Assembly (NCBI GenBank): GCA_013697635.1
Contig: JACCWM010000086.1
Location: forward strand, 1 to 48,962
From: Lujinxingiaceae bacterium
Lineage (GTDB): Bacteria > Myxococcota_A > Bradymonadia > Bradymonadales > Bradymonadaceae
Reading direction: 5' to 3'
DNA: 48,962 bases
The position numbers were made by a program, and so were the translations under genes. Positions 12,928 through 19,930 of the stretch are shown one piece after another. Within the stretch, counting starts at the first letter, position 1; each line of letters begins with the position of its first letter. The notes beneath the pieces are model-generated. The model ran no database searches. It was not told the origin of the DNA and saw only the letters and a program-made list of their open reading frames with translations.

Positions 12928-13437
12928 TCAGATGCGCCGCACGTTCTCTAAGATCGCCTCGGCCCCACCCTTGTCCTGACCCAGGATGCTCATTTCGGCG
13001 TTGGTCTCGAGCACGACCACGTAGACCTCCTCTGGCGACGTGAAACCCTGCGCACGCATGGCCGCAATAATCTCCTCACGCGAGACGCGCTCCTTTCGCA
13101 TCGCCTCTTCCAGAAATTCTCCCTCGTAGAGCAGCATCGTCGGGGTGGCCTTGATCGCCGATTGAAAGCGCCCAGAGCGTGCGGCCACTTTGGCCACGAT
13201 GAATTGCAAGAGGACCAAAACGGCGATGCCCGTCAACCCCTCCAAAAGCGGCACCTCATCAACGAGAATCACCGTGGAGACCATCGATCCCAAGGCCACC
13301 GTCACCACCCAGTCAAAAGCGTTCATCTTGGAGGTCGTGCGCTTGCCCGTGACACGCAACAAAACGATCAGCGCCAGGTAGACGAGGAGGGCCAACAAGC
13401 CAACATATGCGAGCTTCGTCCAGCTCTCGAAGAACAT
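12928..13437 (-). CDS. DUF421 (YetF-type) membrane protein
   Basis: Small inner-membrane protein of the YetF/YrbG (DUF421) family, of unknown biochemical role; Bacillus relatives are sporulation- or stress-linked. Three membrane segments lie in the first 85 residues (YVGLLALLVYLALIVLLRVT, DWVVTVALGSMVSTVILVD, LEGLTGIAVLVLLQFIVAK), followed by the family's signature GKRTTSKMNAFDWV between the first two and a short soluble domain (PTMLLYEGEFLEEAMRKERV, a helix SREEIIAAMRAQGF, then EEVYVVVLETNAEMSI) that is diagnostic. Length 169 residues, near the shorter end of the family. It is transcribed away from the gene at 13626 across a 188-nt gap and stands alone; the role is unknown. Confidence 0.9.
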   Translation of the reverse strand: MFFESWTKLAYVGLLALLVYLALIVLLRVTGKRTTSKMNAFDWVVTVALGSMVSTVILVDEVPLLEGLTGIAVLVLLQFIVAKVAARSGRFQSAIKATPTMLLYEGEFLEEAMRKERVSREEIIAAMRAQGFTSPEEVYVVVLETNAEMSILGQDKGGAEAILENVRRI

Positions 13438-13625
13438 GATCCGTGGCCTGGTCAGAGATGAGCGCCAATGCCGCCGAGGTGCCTTTCAATCTAAGCGCCG
13501 GGAGGCCATCGGTGGAATTTCCGCAAAACGCTTTGCCTTGATACCATCGCAGCACAAAACAGCACGCGCCCTTCGGCTCGGCCCAAAGCGCCAGCCGGGG
13601 GCACTCTCATACCGAGGAAGAAGAC

Positions 13626-14255
13626 ATGCCCTGGCTGTTGGCCCTGACCGACGACGCGATGAACCCCGAGCAGCTCAAGACCTTTGAGCGCGCCAAGACC
13701 AAGCTTGGCATCGAGGCCTTGGCCCCGAGCTGGCTGCGCGTGCTCGCCAACTCGCCGGAGTTTTTGAGAGACGTCTTCATGAACCTCGAGCGCGCGGTCT
13801 TCGCCGACGCCAAGCTCGCGGCCAAGGCCAAGCTGTTGATCGCGGCCATCAGCGCCTCCCACGGCGGCCATCGCGACCTCGCGCTTTTCTTCGGCGAGCG
13901 CGCCGTGGCGGCGGGCTTTAGCTGGGATCAGGTGCACGAGGGCCTGGCCATCGCGGCGACGAGCACCTCGTTCAATCACTACTACAAGTTTCGCGGCCTC
14001 TCAGGCTGCGATCACTTCCAGGGCTTCAATACCGGCATCCGCGCGAGCCTGGCGATGAAATCCTCGCTCGGCAAGCCTTTGGCCGAGCTGATAAGCCTCG
14101 TCACAAGCTCGGCCAACGGCTGCGCAAGCTGCGTCTCGAGCCACATCGAAACGGCCGCTCATCACGACGTCGCCCCCGACCAGATCGACGAGGCCATTCG
14201 CACCGCCTCGATCGTTCAGGCGATCTGTCACTTCCTCGCAAGCTCCGAGCGCTGA
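13626..14255 (+). CDS. Carboxymuconolactone decarboxylase / AhpD-like peroxidase family protein
   Basis: Member of the CMD/AhpD fold, all-helical proteins that act as disulfide reductants in peroxide defence or as decarboxylases. Two related halves are visible: residues about 45-110 (AKLLIAAISASHGGHRDLAL, without Cys) and about 140-205, where SANGCASCVSSHIETA gives the redox CxxC-x3-H motif of AhpD. A redox-active C-terminal half with a silent N-terminal half is usual for 'peroxidase-related' members of about 200 residues. GAGGAAG lies six bases before the ATG. The gene downstream starts 7 nt after its stop, so the two form an operon. The substrate cannot be read from the sequence. Confidence 0.92.
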   Translation: MPWLLALTDDAMNPEQLKTFERAKTKLGIEALAPSWLRVLANSPEFLRDVFMNLERAVFADAKLAAKAKLLIAAISASHGGHRDLALFFGERAVAAGFSWDQVHEGLAIAATSTSFNHYYKFRGLSGCDHFQGFNTGIRASLAMKSSLGKPLAELISLVTSSANGCASCVSSHIETAAHHDVAPDQIDEAIRTASIVQAICHFLASSER

Positions 14256-14262
14256 GACAGCC

Positions 14263-15765
14263 GTGCTACGTGTGACCCAAAAGAGCCTGATCCGCCTCAC
14301 TGTGGCCATCGGTGTGGCCATTCTCGGCATCTACCTCGGCGTCCTCGGCGCCGGCCAATTCCATGAGCTGCAACGCTGGTGGGGACTGCCGGTCAGCCCG
14401 ATCGCCGAAGCCACGCCCGGTCTGGTGCGCTTCGAGGGCACGGTCGTGGCCGTTCAACCTTTCGAATCTCGGTTTGCCCTCAAGCCCGTGGTCTACGATC
14501 ACCTCGAGGTATGGACCACCTCGAAGAACAACAAACGCACGTTCAGCCACCTCTACCAAGACGTGGTCAGCGCCGTGCCTTTTTTGTTGGAGGACGCTTC
14601 CGGATCGGTGCTCATCGAGGCTGACTTGGAGGTGCGCGCTCGCCTCTCGCGGCGCATCGGATCCAGTCCCGGCCTCGAGCAGGTGGCCAGGGGCTTCGGC
14701 TCGTCGTACTCGGTCTTCACCTCTCGCATCGAGCCCGGCGACCAGGTGATCGTCACGGGCCTGCTCAGCGTGGTCGACGGCCAGCGCGTCGTGCGCTTTG
14801 ATCCGAGCGAAACGAGCACCGACATCGTGCAGCCCAACCTGTCGATCACCGACCCGAGCGCGATGGCATGGGCCCTCTTGCTGCTCTGGTTCGCCCTGGC
14901 CTGCTCTATCGGGTTTGTCTGCCTGATCGGCTCCAATCGCCTGCCCAATCCCTGGCCCGTCGCGACCGTGATCACCATGCTGTGCGCCGCCTTTTTAGCG
15001 GCTCTGGGTTATCTGAACGTGAACATCGCGCCCGACGTGCCCGTTGGTCCCCTGCCGCTCTCATGGGCTTTGGCCGTCGGGTTCGTGGGCTTTCTCTTCG
15101 CCCTGTGCCTGCCCTCGGCCCTCTATCACATTCGCAAAGCCCGCTGGTTGGCGCGCGCCAACGAGCCCGCGCAGCTCGCGACCGGTTTTATGCGCCTCTC
15201 GGGCCACGTCGAGGCGCTCGACGGCGAGCAACTCGAGACCCCGTACACGAAAAAGGCCTGCGTGCACTTTCACTACGTGCGCATTGATCATAAGAACATT
15301 CGTCAGGCTCCCGTCATTGACTACGTGAACTTTTTGCTCGTGCGGGAGCACGACGCGGTCCATGTGCAGATTGGCACGGCGACGCTGCTCGGCCAGCACG
15401 AGACCACCGCGACCGACGAGGACAACCAGCGCCACCGGGAGTCGTGGCTCGAGATCGGCGACAGGATCGAAGCCGTCGGCTATCTCGAGGCCAGCGACGA
15501 CGGCCGCCACTTCATCCTCGGCTCCGAGCTCACTGGCCTGCCCTTTGTGATCAGCCGCCTCTCGATCCGCGAGCTCGCAGCCTCGCTCAGCGACCAGGCC
15601 ACCACGCTCTTCGCCCTGGGCATGATCGGCGTCATGCTCCTGGTCTACGCCTCCCAGGGCCTTTGGGGCCCGCTCTCTCCGGAGCTGGCGGGCTTTACGA
15701 TCACCACGCTCCTGGTGCTTGTGGCCACGATCGAACACTTCACCCGGCCCCACGACAAATTTTAA
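14263..15765 (+). CDS. Membrane protein with two GIDE-like (MUL1-type, RING-less) modules
   Basis: A 500-residue inner-membrane protein starting with GTG. One helix lies at about residues 7-28, two at about 205-260, one at about 265-285 and two near residues 445-490. Between them are two similar soluble modules (about 45-195 and 300-435) that read like the GIDE domain of mitochondrial MUL1/MAPL and its bacterial relatives: LVRFEGTVVAVQPFESRF / MRLSGHVEALDGEQLETP at the start, a YDHLEVWTT / VHFHYVRID strand, and GDQVIVTGLLSVVDGQRVVR / GDRIEAVGYLEASDDGRHFI at the end. There is no RING domain, so ubiquitin ligase activity is not implied; bacterial GIDE proteins are of unknown role. It follows the AhpD-like gene by 7 nt. 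The domain call is from pattern only. Confidence 0.85.
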   Translation: MLRVTQKSLIRLTVAIGVAILGIYLGVLGAGQFHELQRWWGLPVSPIAEATPGLVRFEGTVVAVQPFESRFALKPVVYDHLEVWTTSKNNKRTFSHLYQDVVSAVPFLLEDASGSVLIEADLEVRARLSRRIGSSPGLEQVARGFGSSYSVFTSRIEPGDQVIVTGLLSVVDGQRVVRFDPSETSTDIVQPNLSITDPSAMAWALLLLWFALACSIGFVCLIGSNRLPNPWPVATVITMLCAAFLAALGYLNVNIAPDVPVGPLPLSWALAVGFVGFLFALCLPSALYHIRKARWLARANEPAQLATGFMRLSGHVEALDGEQLETPYTKKACVHFHYVRIDHKNIRQAPVIDYVNFLLVREHDAVHVQIGTATLLGQHETTATDEDNQRHRESWLEIGDRIEAVGYLEASDDGRHFILGSELTGLPFVISRLSIRELAASLSDQATTLFALGMIGVMLLVYASQGLWGPLSPELAGFTITTLLVLVATIEHFTRPHDKF

Positions 15766-15871
15766 GGCATTTCCGAGCGCCAGCACGGGCACACCGGCTG
15801 AAGAGCAAATGATCCAAAGCCGCGTTGACCAACGTCGTGGTTCTATGGCCAAAGACTCCGCCAGCCGCGGG

Positions 15872-15900
15872 TTTAACTTTTGTGAAAGGCCGTGTACTAT
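15872..15900 (+). promoter_or_regulatory. Candidate sigma70-type promoter for the calcium-loop lipoprotein operon
   Basis: TTTAAC at 15872-15877 and TACTAT at 15895-15900 are 17 bases apart, about 70 bases before the ATG at 15971. The -35 box is poor and the -10 box matches four of six positions, so this is only a candidate. It lies in the 205-base gap after the GIDE-like gene, in which nothing else stands out. Confidence 0.35.
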
Positions 15901-15970
15901 CCCAGCGATCGCGCCCCTGGTTTTGTGTGGGCGGCGCCGATGCGCACTTTTCGCGATTTGGAGACGCACC

Positions 15971-16579
15971 ATGTTTGAGAGTGTTATTGCACGCTTCGCC
16001 CTGGTGGGCCTGATGGCGCTGCTCGTCGCAGCCGGCTGTAGCTCCGATGAAGGCGCCAAGAAGAACAGCTCCGCCCACAATGCCGGAGCGCTCTTTAGCA
16101 CCAGCCGAAATGCCGAGGGTTTCCTCGTGCAAAAGTTCGACGCCAACGGCAACGGTCGGCCCGACGTGATCAAGTACTTTGAAGAGGCGCCCGACCCGAA
16201 CAACCCGGCGATCACCAAGCGCTCGCTTCGCAAGGTCGAGATCGACGTCAATGGTGACGGCCATGTCAACATCCGTCGCTTCTACGACAAGATCGGCAAC
16301 CTCGCGCGAGAGGAGCTCGACGTCGATCTCGACACCCGCATCGAGACGATCAACCACTATGACGCCGGCCAACTGGCGCGAAAAGAGATCCTTGATGTCG
16401 AGCAGGACCGCGTCGTGGCCACGCGTTTTTATCTGCGCGGCCAGATCTTTCGCGTCGAAAAGGACACCAACGGCAACAATAAGATCGACTACTGGGAGTA
16501 CTACGAGGAGGGCGTGCTCACACGCGTTGGCCGTGACATGTCCGGTGACGGGCGCGCCGACGCCTGGCAGCAGCGCTAA
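15971..16579 (+). CDS. Lipoprotein with EF-hand-like calcium-binding loops
   Basis: A 202-residue lipoprotein: signal ALVGLMALLVAAGC, ATG chosen at 15971 because longer in-frame versions add a non-signal Arg/Pro-rich tail. After the Cys the protein is built of repeated short units with calcium-loop-like sequences: DANGNGRPDVIKYF, DVNGDGHVNIRRFY, DTNGNNKIDYWEYY and DMSGDGRADAW, separated by strands such as REELDVDLDTRIETINHY. Such D-x-D/N-G-D-G units followed by a Y/W-containing strand are common in secreted proteins of Myxococcota relatives and resemble dockerin or thrombospondin type 3 calcium loops. It probably binds calcium on the cell surface. The CPBP protease gene starts 3 nt after its stop, so they are co-transcribed. 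Confidence 0.9.
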   Translation: MFESVIARFALVGLMALLVAAGCSSDEGAKKNSSAHNAGALFSTSRNAEGFLVQKFDANGNGRPDVIKYFEEAPDPNNPAITKRSLRKVEIDVNGDGHVNIRRFYDKIGNLAREELDVDLDTRIETINHYDAGQLARKEILDVEQDRVVATRFYLRGQIFRVEKDTNGNNKIDYWEYYEEGVLTRVGRDMSGDGRADAWQQR

Positions 16580-16582
16580 GCG

Positions 16583-17353
16583 ATGCTCACCTCGCTCAAA
16601 GCGATGGTGGCCACGGCCAAAGAGGACATCGCCACCAACGGCGGTGCGCCCGTGCCGCTCGACGTGCGCACCGTGGCCGTGATGCTCGTAACCTGCGTGC
16701 TGCTCACCCTGTTCTACTACTGGGGCCGCCCGGGCTTTTTCCAAAGCCAGTTCGATGCGCCGCTCTCCGCCCTGCTCAATCTCGAAAACAGTGAGTACCG
16801 CGGGCTGCTTCGCTACGGCTACTGGGCGATCGCAAGCCTGGTCATCCGCGTGGCGATCCCGCTGGCGATGATCGTGTGGTGGTTTCGCGAAAGCCCGCGC
16901 GACTATGGTTTTCGCCTCTGGGAGCCCGGCCACGGCCTGATTTACGCGCTGATGTACGTGGTGATGCTGCCCGTGCTGATCGGCGCGAGCTTTTTTACCA
17001 GCTTTCAAAACAAGTACCCGTTCTATGAGCTGGCCGGCGACTCGGTGGTGCAGTTCGTGCTCTTTCAGTCGGCCTACGGCATACAATTCTTGTCGCTCGA
17101 GGCCTTCTTTCGCGGCTTCTTGATCTTCGCGCTCTTCAAGCGCTTCGGCTACTATTCGGTCGTGATCATGACGATCCCCTATTGCATGATCCACTTCGCA
17201 AAGCCGATGCCCGAGACCCTGGGCGCGATCGTTGCCGGGCTGCTGCTCGGCTACCTGGCGATCAAGAGCAAGTCGTTTCTGCCCGGCGCCCTGCTCCACT
17301 TCGGCGTGGGTTTCACCATGGATCTGGCCTGCATCGCTCAGCGCGCGCTCTGA
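16583..17353 (+). CDS. CPBP family intramembrane metalloprotease (CAAX protease-like)
   Basis: Multi-pass membrane protein of the CPBP/Abi family, glutamate-type intramembrane proteases related to Rce1. The three conserved motifs are present: SLEAFFRGFLIFALF (motif 1 usually EExxxR; here the first Glu is a Leu, leaving one Glu before FFRG), PYCMIHFAKPMPETLGAIVAGLLLG (motif 2, FxxxH) and GALLHFGVGFTMDL (motif 3, HxxxN/D). About seven membrane segments: residues 35-52, 74-95, 112-132, 150-175, 183-200, 205-222 and 230-248. It follows the calcium-loop lipoprotein by 3 nt. Substrate unknown; members in Gram-negatives are often linked to envelope protein or prenyl-protein processing. Confidence 0.92.
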   Translation: MLTSLKAMVATAKEDIATNGGAPVPLDVRTVAVMLVTCVLLTLFYYWGRPGFFQSQFDAPLSALLNLENSEYRGLLRYGYWAIASLVIRVAIPLAMIVWWFRESPRDYGFRLWEPGHGLIYALMYVVMLPVLIGASFFTSFQNKYPFYELAGDSVVQFVLFQSAYGIQFLSLEAFFRGFLIFALFKRFGYYSVVIMTIPYCMIHFAKPMPETLGAIVAGLLLGYLAIKSKSFLPGALLHFGVGFTMDLACIAQRAL

Positions 17354-17402
17354 GCAACCCTCTTGCCAGACTGACCATTGTATGAGATTTCCTGCGTAGT
17401 TG

Positions 17403-17423
17403 GCGGGGCCGCGCGTGCCCCGC
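17403..17423 (+). repeat. Stem-loop in the leader of the methyltransferase gene
   Basis: A perfect 7-bp GC stem, GCGGGGC at 17403-17409 and GCCCCGC at 17417-17423, with a 7-base loop. It ends 30 bases before the methyltransferase ATG and has no following T-run, so it is at most a weak terminator for the CPBP gene or a leader structure. Confidence 0.4.
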
Positions 17424-17453
17424 TGGTTTCACCTGGAACAAGCCGGAGTTTCA

Positions 17454-18257
17454 ATGATCTCGACCGAAGTGCTCGACGTACTGCAATGCCCTGGCTGCCA
17501 GGGCGCGCTGTTCATCGGCGCCGCGCGCCGACCCGAGTTGGTCTGCGAGGCCTGTGAGACCCAGTACCCCATCGTCGACGGCATCCCCGATCTGGTCGCT
17601 CGTCAACCCACGCCCATGCCGGGCAATTACCGCACCGAAACGCTCTCCAACGCCATCGCCGGCATCTTCGACTACGTGGCGCCCGTGCTCAGCATGGCGA
17701 TCTGGCGCTGCAGCCCGCTGCTCTACGTCGATCTGGAGAACCGCGCGCTCGGCCGCGCCAACGGCGGCGTCTTTTTGGAAGCCCCCATTGGCACCGGTGT
17801 CACCCTCTCGCCGGTCGTCGCGCCTTACCACGACGTGCAGATCCTGGGCATCGACAAGAGCTGGAAGATGCTCCACCAGGCCGCCAAACGCTTCAAAGAC
17901 GTCAACGCCCGCGTGCAACTCATCCGCGCCGACTACGAGCGCCTGCCGCTCAAGACCGGCTCGGTGCAGAGCCTGCAGAGCATCAACGGCCTGCATGTCT
18001 TCACCGACCGCGTCATCACGCTCAAGGAGTTCAACCGCTGCATCGAACCCGGCGGCCACATCTCCGGCTCCGCCCTGGTGCGCTCGCAGGAGGACGTCGC
18101 CGACGTCTTTTTGGAGCGCTACGAGCGCTACGGCATCTATCCGATGCTTCGAAGCCCCCAGTTCCTCGTCCAGGAGATGGCCACCGTGCCCTTCAACGAC
18201 GTGCGCTTCAGCACCCACGGCGCGGTGATGTTCTTCACCTCCCAAACCGCCAGCTGA
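17454..18257 (+). CDS. Methyltransferase with N-terminal Trm112-like zinc ribbon
   Basis: SAM-dependent class I methyltransferase-like protein, 267 residues. The N terminus (EVLDVLQCPGCQGALFIG ... LVCEACETQYPIVDGIPDL) is a Trm112/YcaR-type zinc ribbon with two CxxC pairs and the typical PIVDGIPDL ending. It is followed by a Rossmann fold: FLEAPIGTGVTLSPVV in the place of the glycine-rich SAM loop, ILGIDKSWKMLHQAAKRF with the acidic end of strand 2, VQLIRADYERLPLKTGSV (motif like type 11 methyltransferases) and an LKEFNRCIEPGGHI motif. ATG at 17454 is preferred because GGAG lies seven bases upstream; an upstream TTG frame at 17400 has no support. Related fusions methylate quinones, lipids or small metabolites; the substrate here is unknown. 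Confidence 0.92.
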   Translation: MISTEVLDVLQCPGCQGALFIGAARRPELVCEACETQYPIVDGIPDLVARQPTPMPGNYRTETLSNAIAGIFDYVAPVLSMAIWRCSPLLYVDLENRALGRANGGVFLEAPIGTGVTLSPVVAPYHDVQILGIDKSWKMLHQAAKRFKDVNARVQLIRADYERLPLKTGSVQSLQSINGLHVFTDRVITLKEFNRCIEPGGHISGSALVRSQEDVADVFLERYERYGIYPMLRSPQFLVQEMATVPFNDVRFSTHGAVMFFTSQTAS

Positions 18258-18295
18258 CCAACCGGCCCAACCGGACGGGGTTTCAGACCGCTGAA

Positions 18296-18325
18296 TTGAC
18301 ATCGCGCCCGTCTGCTGCCTACCAT
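18296..18325 (+). promoter_or_regulatory. Sigma70-type promoter of the Ser/Thr kinase gene
   Basis: TTGACA at 18296-18301 is a perfect -35 box. TACCAT at 18320-18325 matches four of six -10 positions at 18-base spacing. Transcription would start near 18332, 46 bases before the kinase ATG at 18378, separating the kinase from the methyltransferase upstream. Confidence 0.6.
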
Positions 18326-18377
18326 CGGCCTCTTCGATCCCTGATTTGACGATGATGTAAGGCAGCGAGCAGGTCCG

Positions 18378-19913
18378 ATGAGCGACAAACCCGACGTCCA
18401 AGCCGAGATCGAGCGCCGCCTCGAGCAGATCAGCCGCGATCCCGAGGCCCTTCGCCGCTACGACATCAACGCCGACGGCATCATCGATGGCGTCGAGTGG
18501 GACGAGGTGCGCCGCGTCGTCACGGCCGAGGTGCACACCGCCTGGCAGCGCGAGCACACCCAACCGATGGCCGCGCTGACCCTGCAGGCGATCGGGCAGT
18601 CCGACCGGCCTGTGCTCGAGACGCTCAACGGCCGCTTTGATATCTACGCCGAGATCGGGCGCGGCGCGCAGGGCATCACCTCGCTTGGCCGTGACCGCAC
18701 GAGCGGGCGCCAGGTCGCCGTCAAGGAGCTCTTGCTCGATCGCGTCTCGAGTTGGAAAGGCGTCGAGCTCTTCGAGCGCGAGGGCCGCGCCCTGGCGAAC
18801 CTCGATCACCCCTGCATCCCGGCCTACGTCGACACCTTCCACATCGCCGATGCCAGCGGCCAGGAGCGCTTCTTTCTCGTCCAAGAGTTCGTCGAAGGCG
18901 ACAACTACGAAAAACTGCTCGCGGGCGGGCTGAGCATGACCGAGGCCGACGCGCGCGATTTTGCCGTGCAAACGCTCCACGTGCTCGACTATCTGCACGA
19001 GCGCAGCCCGCCCGTGGTGCACCGCGACATCAAGCCCTCGAACATGATTCGCCGCCCCGATGGCAGCATCGCGCTCATCGACTTTGGCGCCGTGCAGGCG
19101 ATCGTGCCCGACGCCTACGGCGGATCGACGATCGTGGGCACCAGCGGCTACATGCCCGTCGAGCAGCTCATGGGCCGCGCCGTGGCCGCCACCGACCTCT
19201 ACGCACTGGGCGCCACGCTCGCCCACCTGCTCAGCCATCGCCACCCGGCCGATCTGCCCGTCGAGTTCATGCGGCTGTCGTTTCGCCCCTTTGTCAACGT
19301 CTCCGAGCACTTTGCCAGCTTCCTCGACCGCATGCTCGAGCCTCACGTCGAGAAGCGCTTTCGCACGGCCAAAGAGGCGCTTCGCTACCTCGAGGGCCCA
19401 CCCGTCCAACTCGTCAGCCAGGTAAACCAGGACGAGCGCATTACTGCGGCCCTGATACAGGCCCGCGCAATCACCAAAGCTCGCCTCGAAGGACAGGGGC
19501 CGGCCCAGCAGCCGGCGGCCAAAACCTCGCCCGTTGCCAAAATCTCCACGGCCGCCGTGTTGGTCATGATCACCGTCGTTGTGTTGTTCTTCCCGATCGT
19601 TTCCAACAAGATTTTTGGCCACGACGAGCAGGTGCTCAACGTGCTGCGGGCCTGCCCGCTGGCCGAAGAGATGCTGGGCACCGATATCGGCAAGGCCGTC
19701 GGCTGTGCCTGGGGCGAGAGCAAGACCAACGGCAGCTCGGGCATCTCGCGATGGTCAATGCCGGTTTCTGGCACCAAGGCGCGCGGGCGCTACGACTTCT
19801 CCATGTCCAAGTCGCGGGGCAAGTGGACCGTGGATTTTGCGTCACTCAAAGCCGGCGATACCCAGATCAATGCCATCACCTGCGAGTACGTGGCATTCGA
19901 CGAGTACGATTAG
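18378..19913 (+). CDS. Membrane Ser/Thr protein kinase with EF-hand-like N terminus and Coa1-like sensor domain
   Basis: Eukaryote-like (Hanks) kinase of 511 residues. Residues about 25-50 carry one calcium-loop-like segment, RYDINADGIIDGVEWDEV. The kinase domain (about 85-340) has the Gly loop IGRGAQGITSLGRD, the ATP Lys in VAVKELLL, the catalytic loop VVHRDIKPSNMIRR, LIDFGAVQ and the GTSGYMPVEQLMG activation segment, so it looks active. A membrane helix follows at about 393-412 (AAVLVMITVVVLFFPIVSNK), and the C-terminal 95 residues outside the membrane resemble the Coa1/Tim21 fold (LAEEMLGTDIGKAVG, VSGTKARGRYDFSMSK, GKWTVDFASLKAG). The signal sensed is unknown. The gene has its own promoter and ends 17 nt from a convergent gene for a double cyclic-nucleotide-fold protein. 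Confidence 0.95.
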   Translation: MSDKPDVQAEIERRLEQISRDPEALRRYDINADGIIDGVEWDEVRRVVTAEVHTAWQREHTQPMAALTLQAIGQSDRPVLETLNGRFDIYAEIGRGAQGITSLGRDRTSGRQVAVKELLLDRVSSWKGVELFEREGRALANLDHPCIPAYVDTFHIADASGQERFFLVQEFVEGDNYEKLLAGGLSMTEADARDFAVQTLHVLDYLHERSPPVVHRDIKPSNMIRRPDGSIALIDFGAVQAIVPDAYGGSTIVGTSGYMPVEQLMGRAVAATDLYALGATLAHLLSHRHPADLPVEFMRLSFRPFVNVSEHFASFLDRMLEPHVEKRFRTAKEALRYLEGPPVQLVSQVNQDERITAALIQARAITKARLEGQGPAQQPAAKTSPVAKISTAAVLVMITVVVLFFPIVSNKIFGHDEQVLNVLRACPLAEEMLGTDIGKAVGCAWGESKTNGSSGISRWSMPVSGTKARGRYDFSMSKSRGKWTVDFASLKAGDTQINAITCEYVAFDEYD

Positions 19914-19930
19914 CGAATTTGGCCCCTTCC

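Noticed and set aside
16583-17353. Abortive-infection protein (Abi) as function of the CPBP gene
   Set aside because: The family is sometimes so named, but the gene is in an operon with a lipoprotein and nothing links it to phage defence.
17451-19622. Open frame of 723 codons antisense to the methyltransferase and kinase genes
   Set aside because: It spans two genuine genes and an intergenic promoter, and its composition is that of a high-GC shadow.
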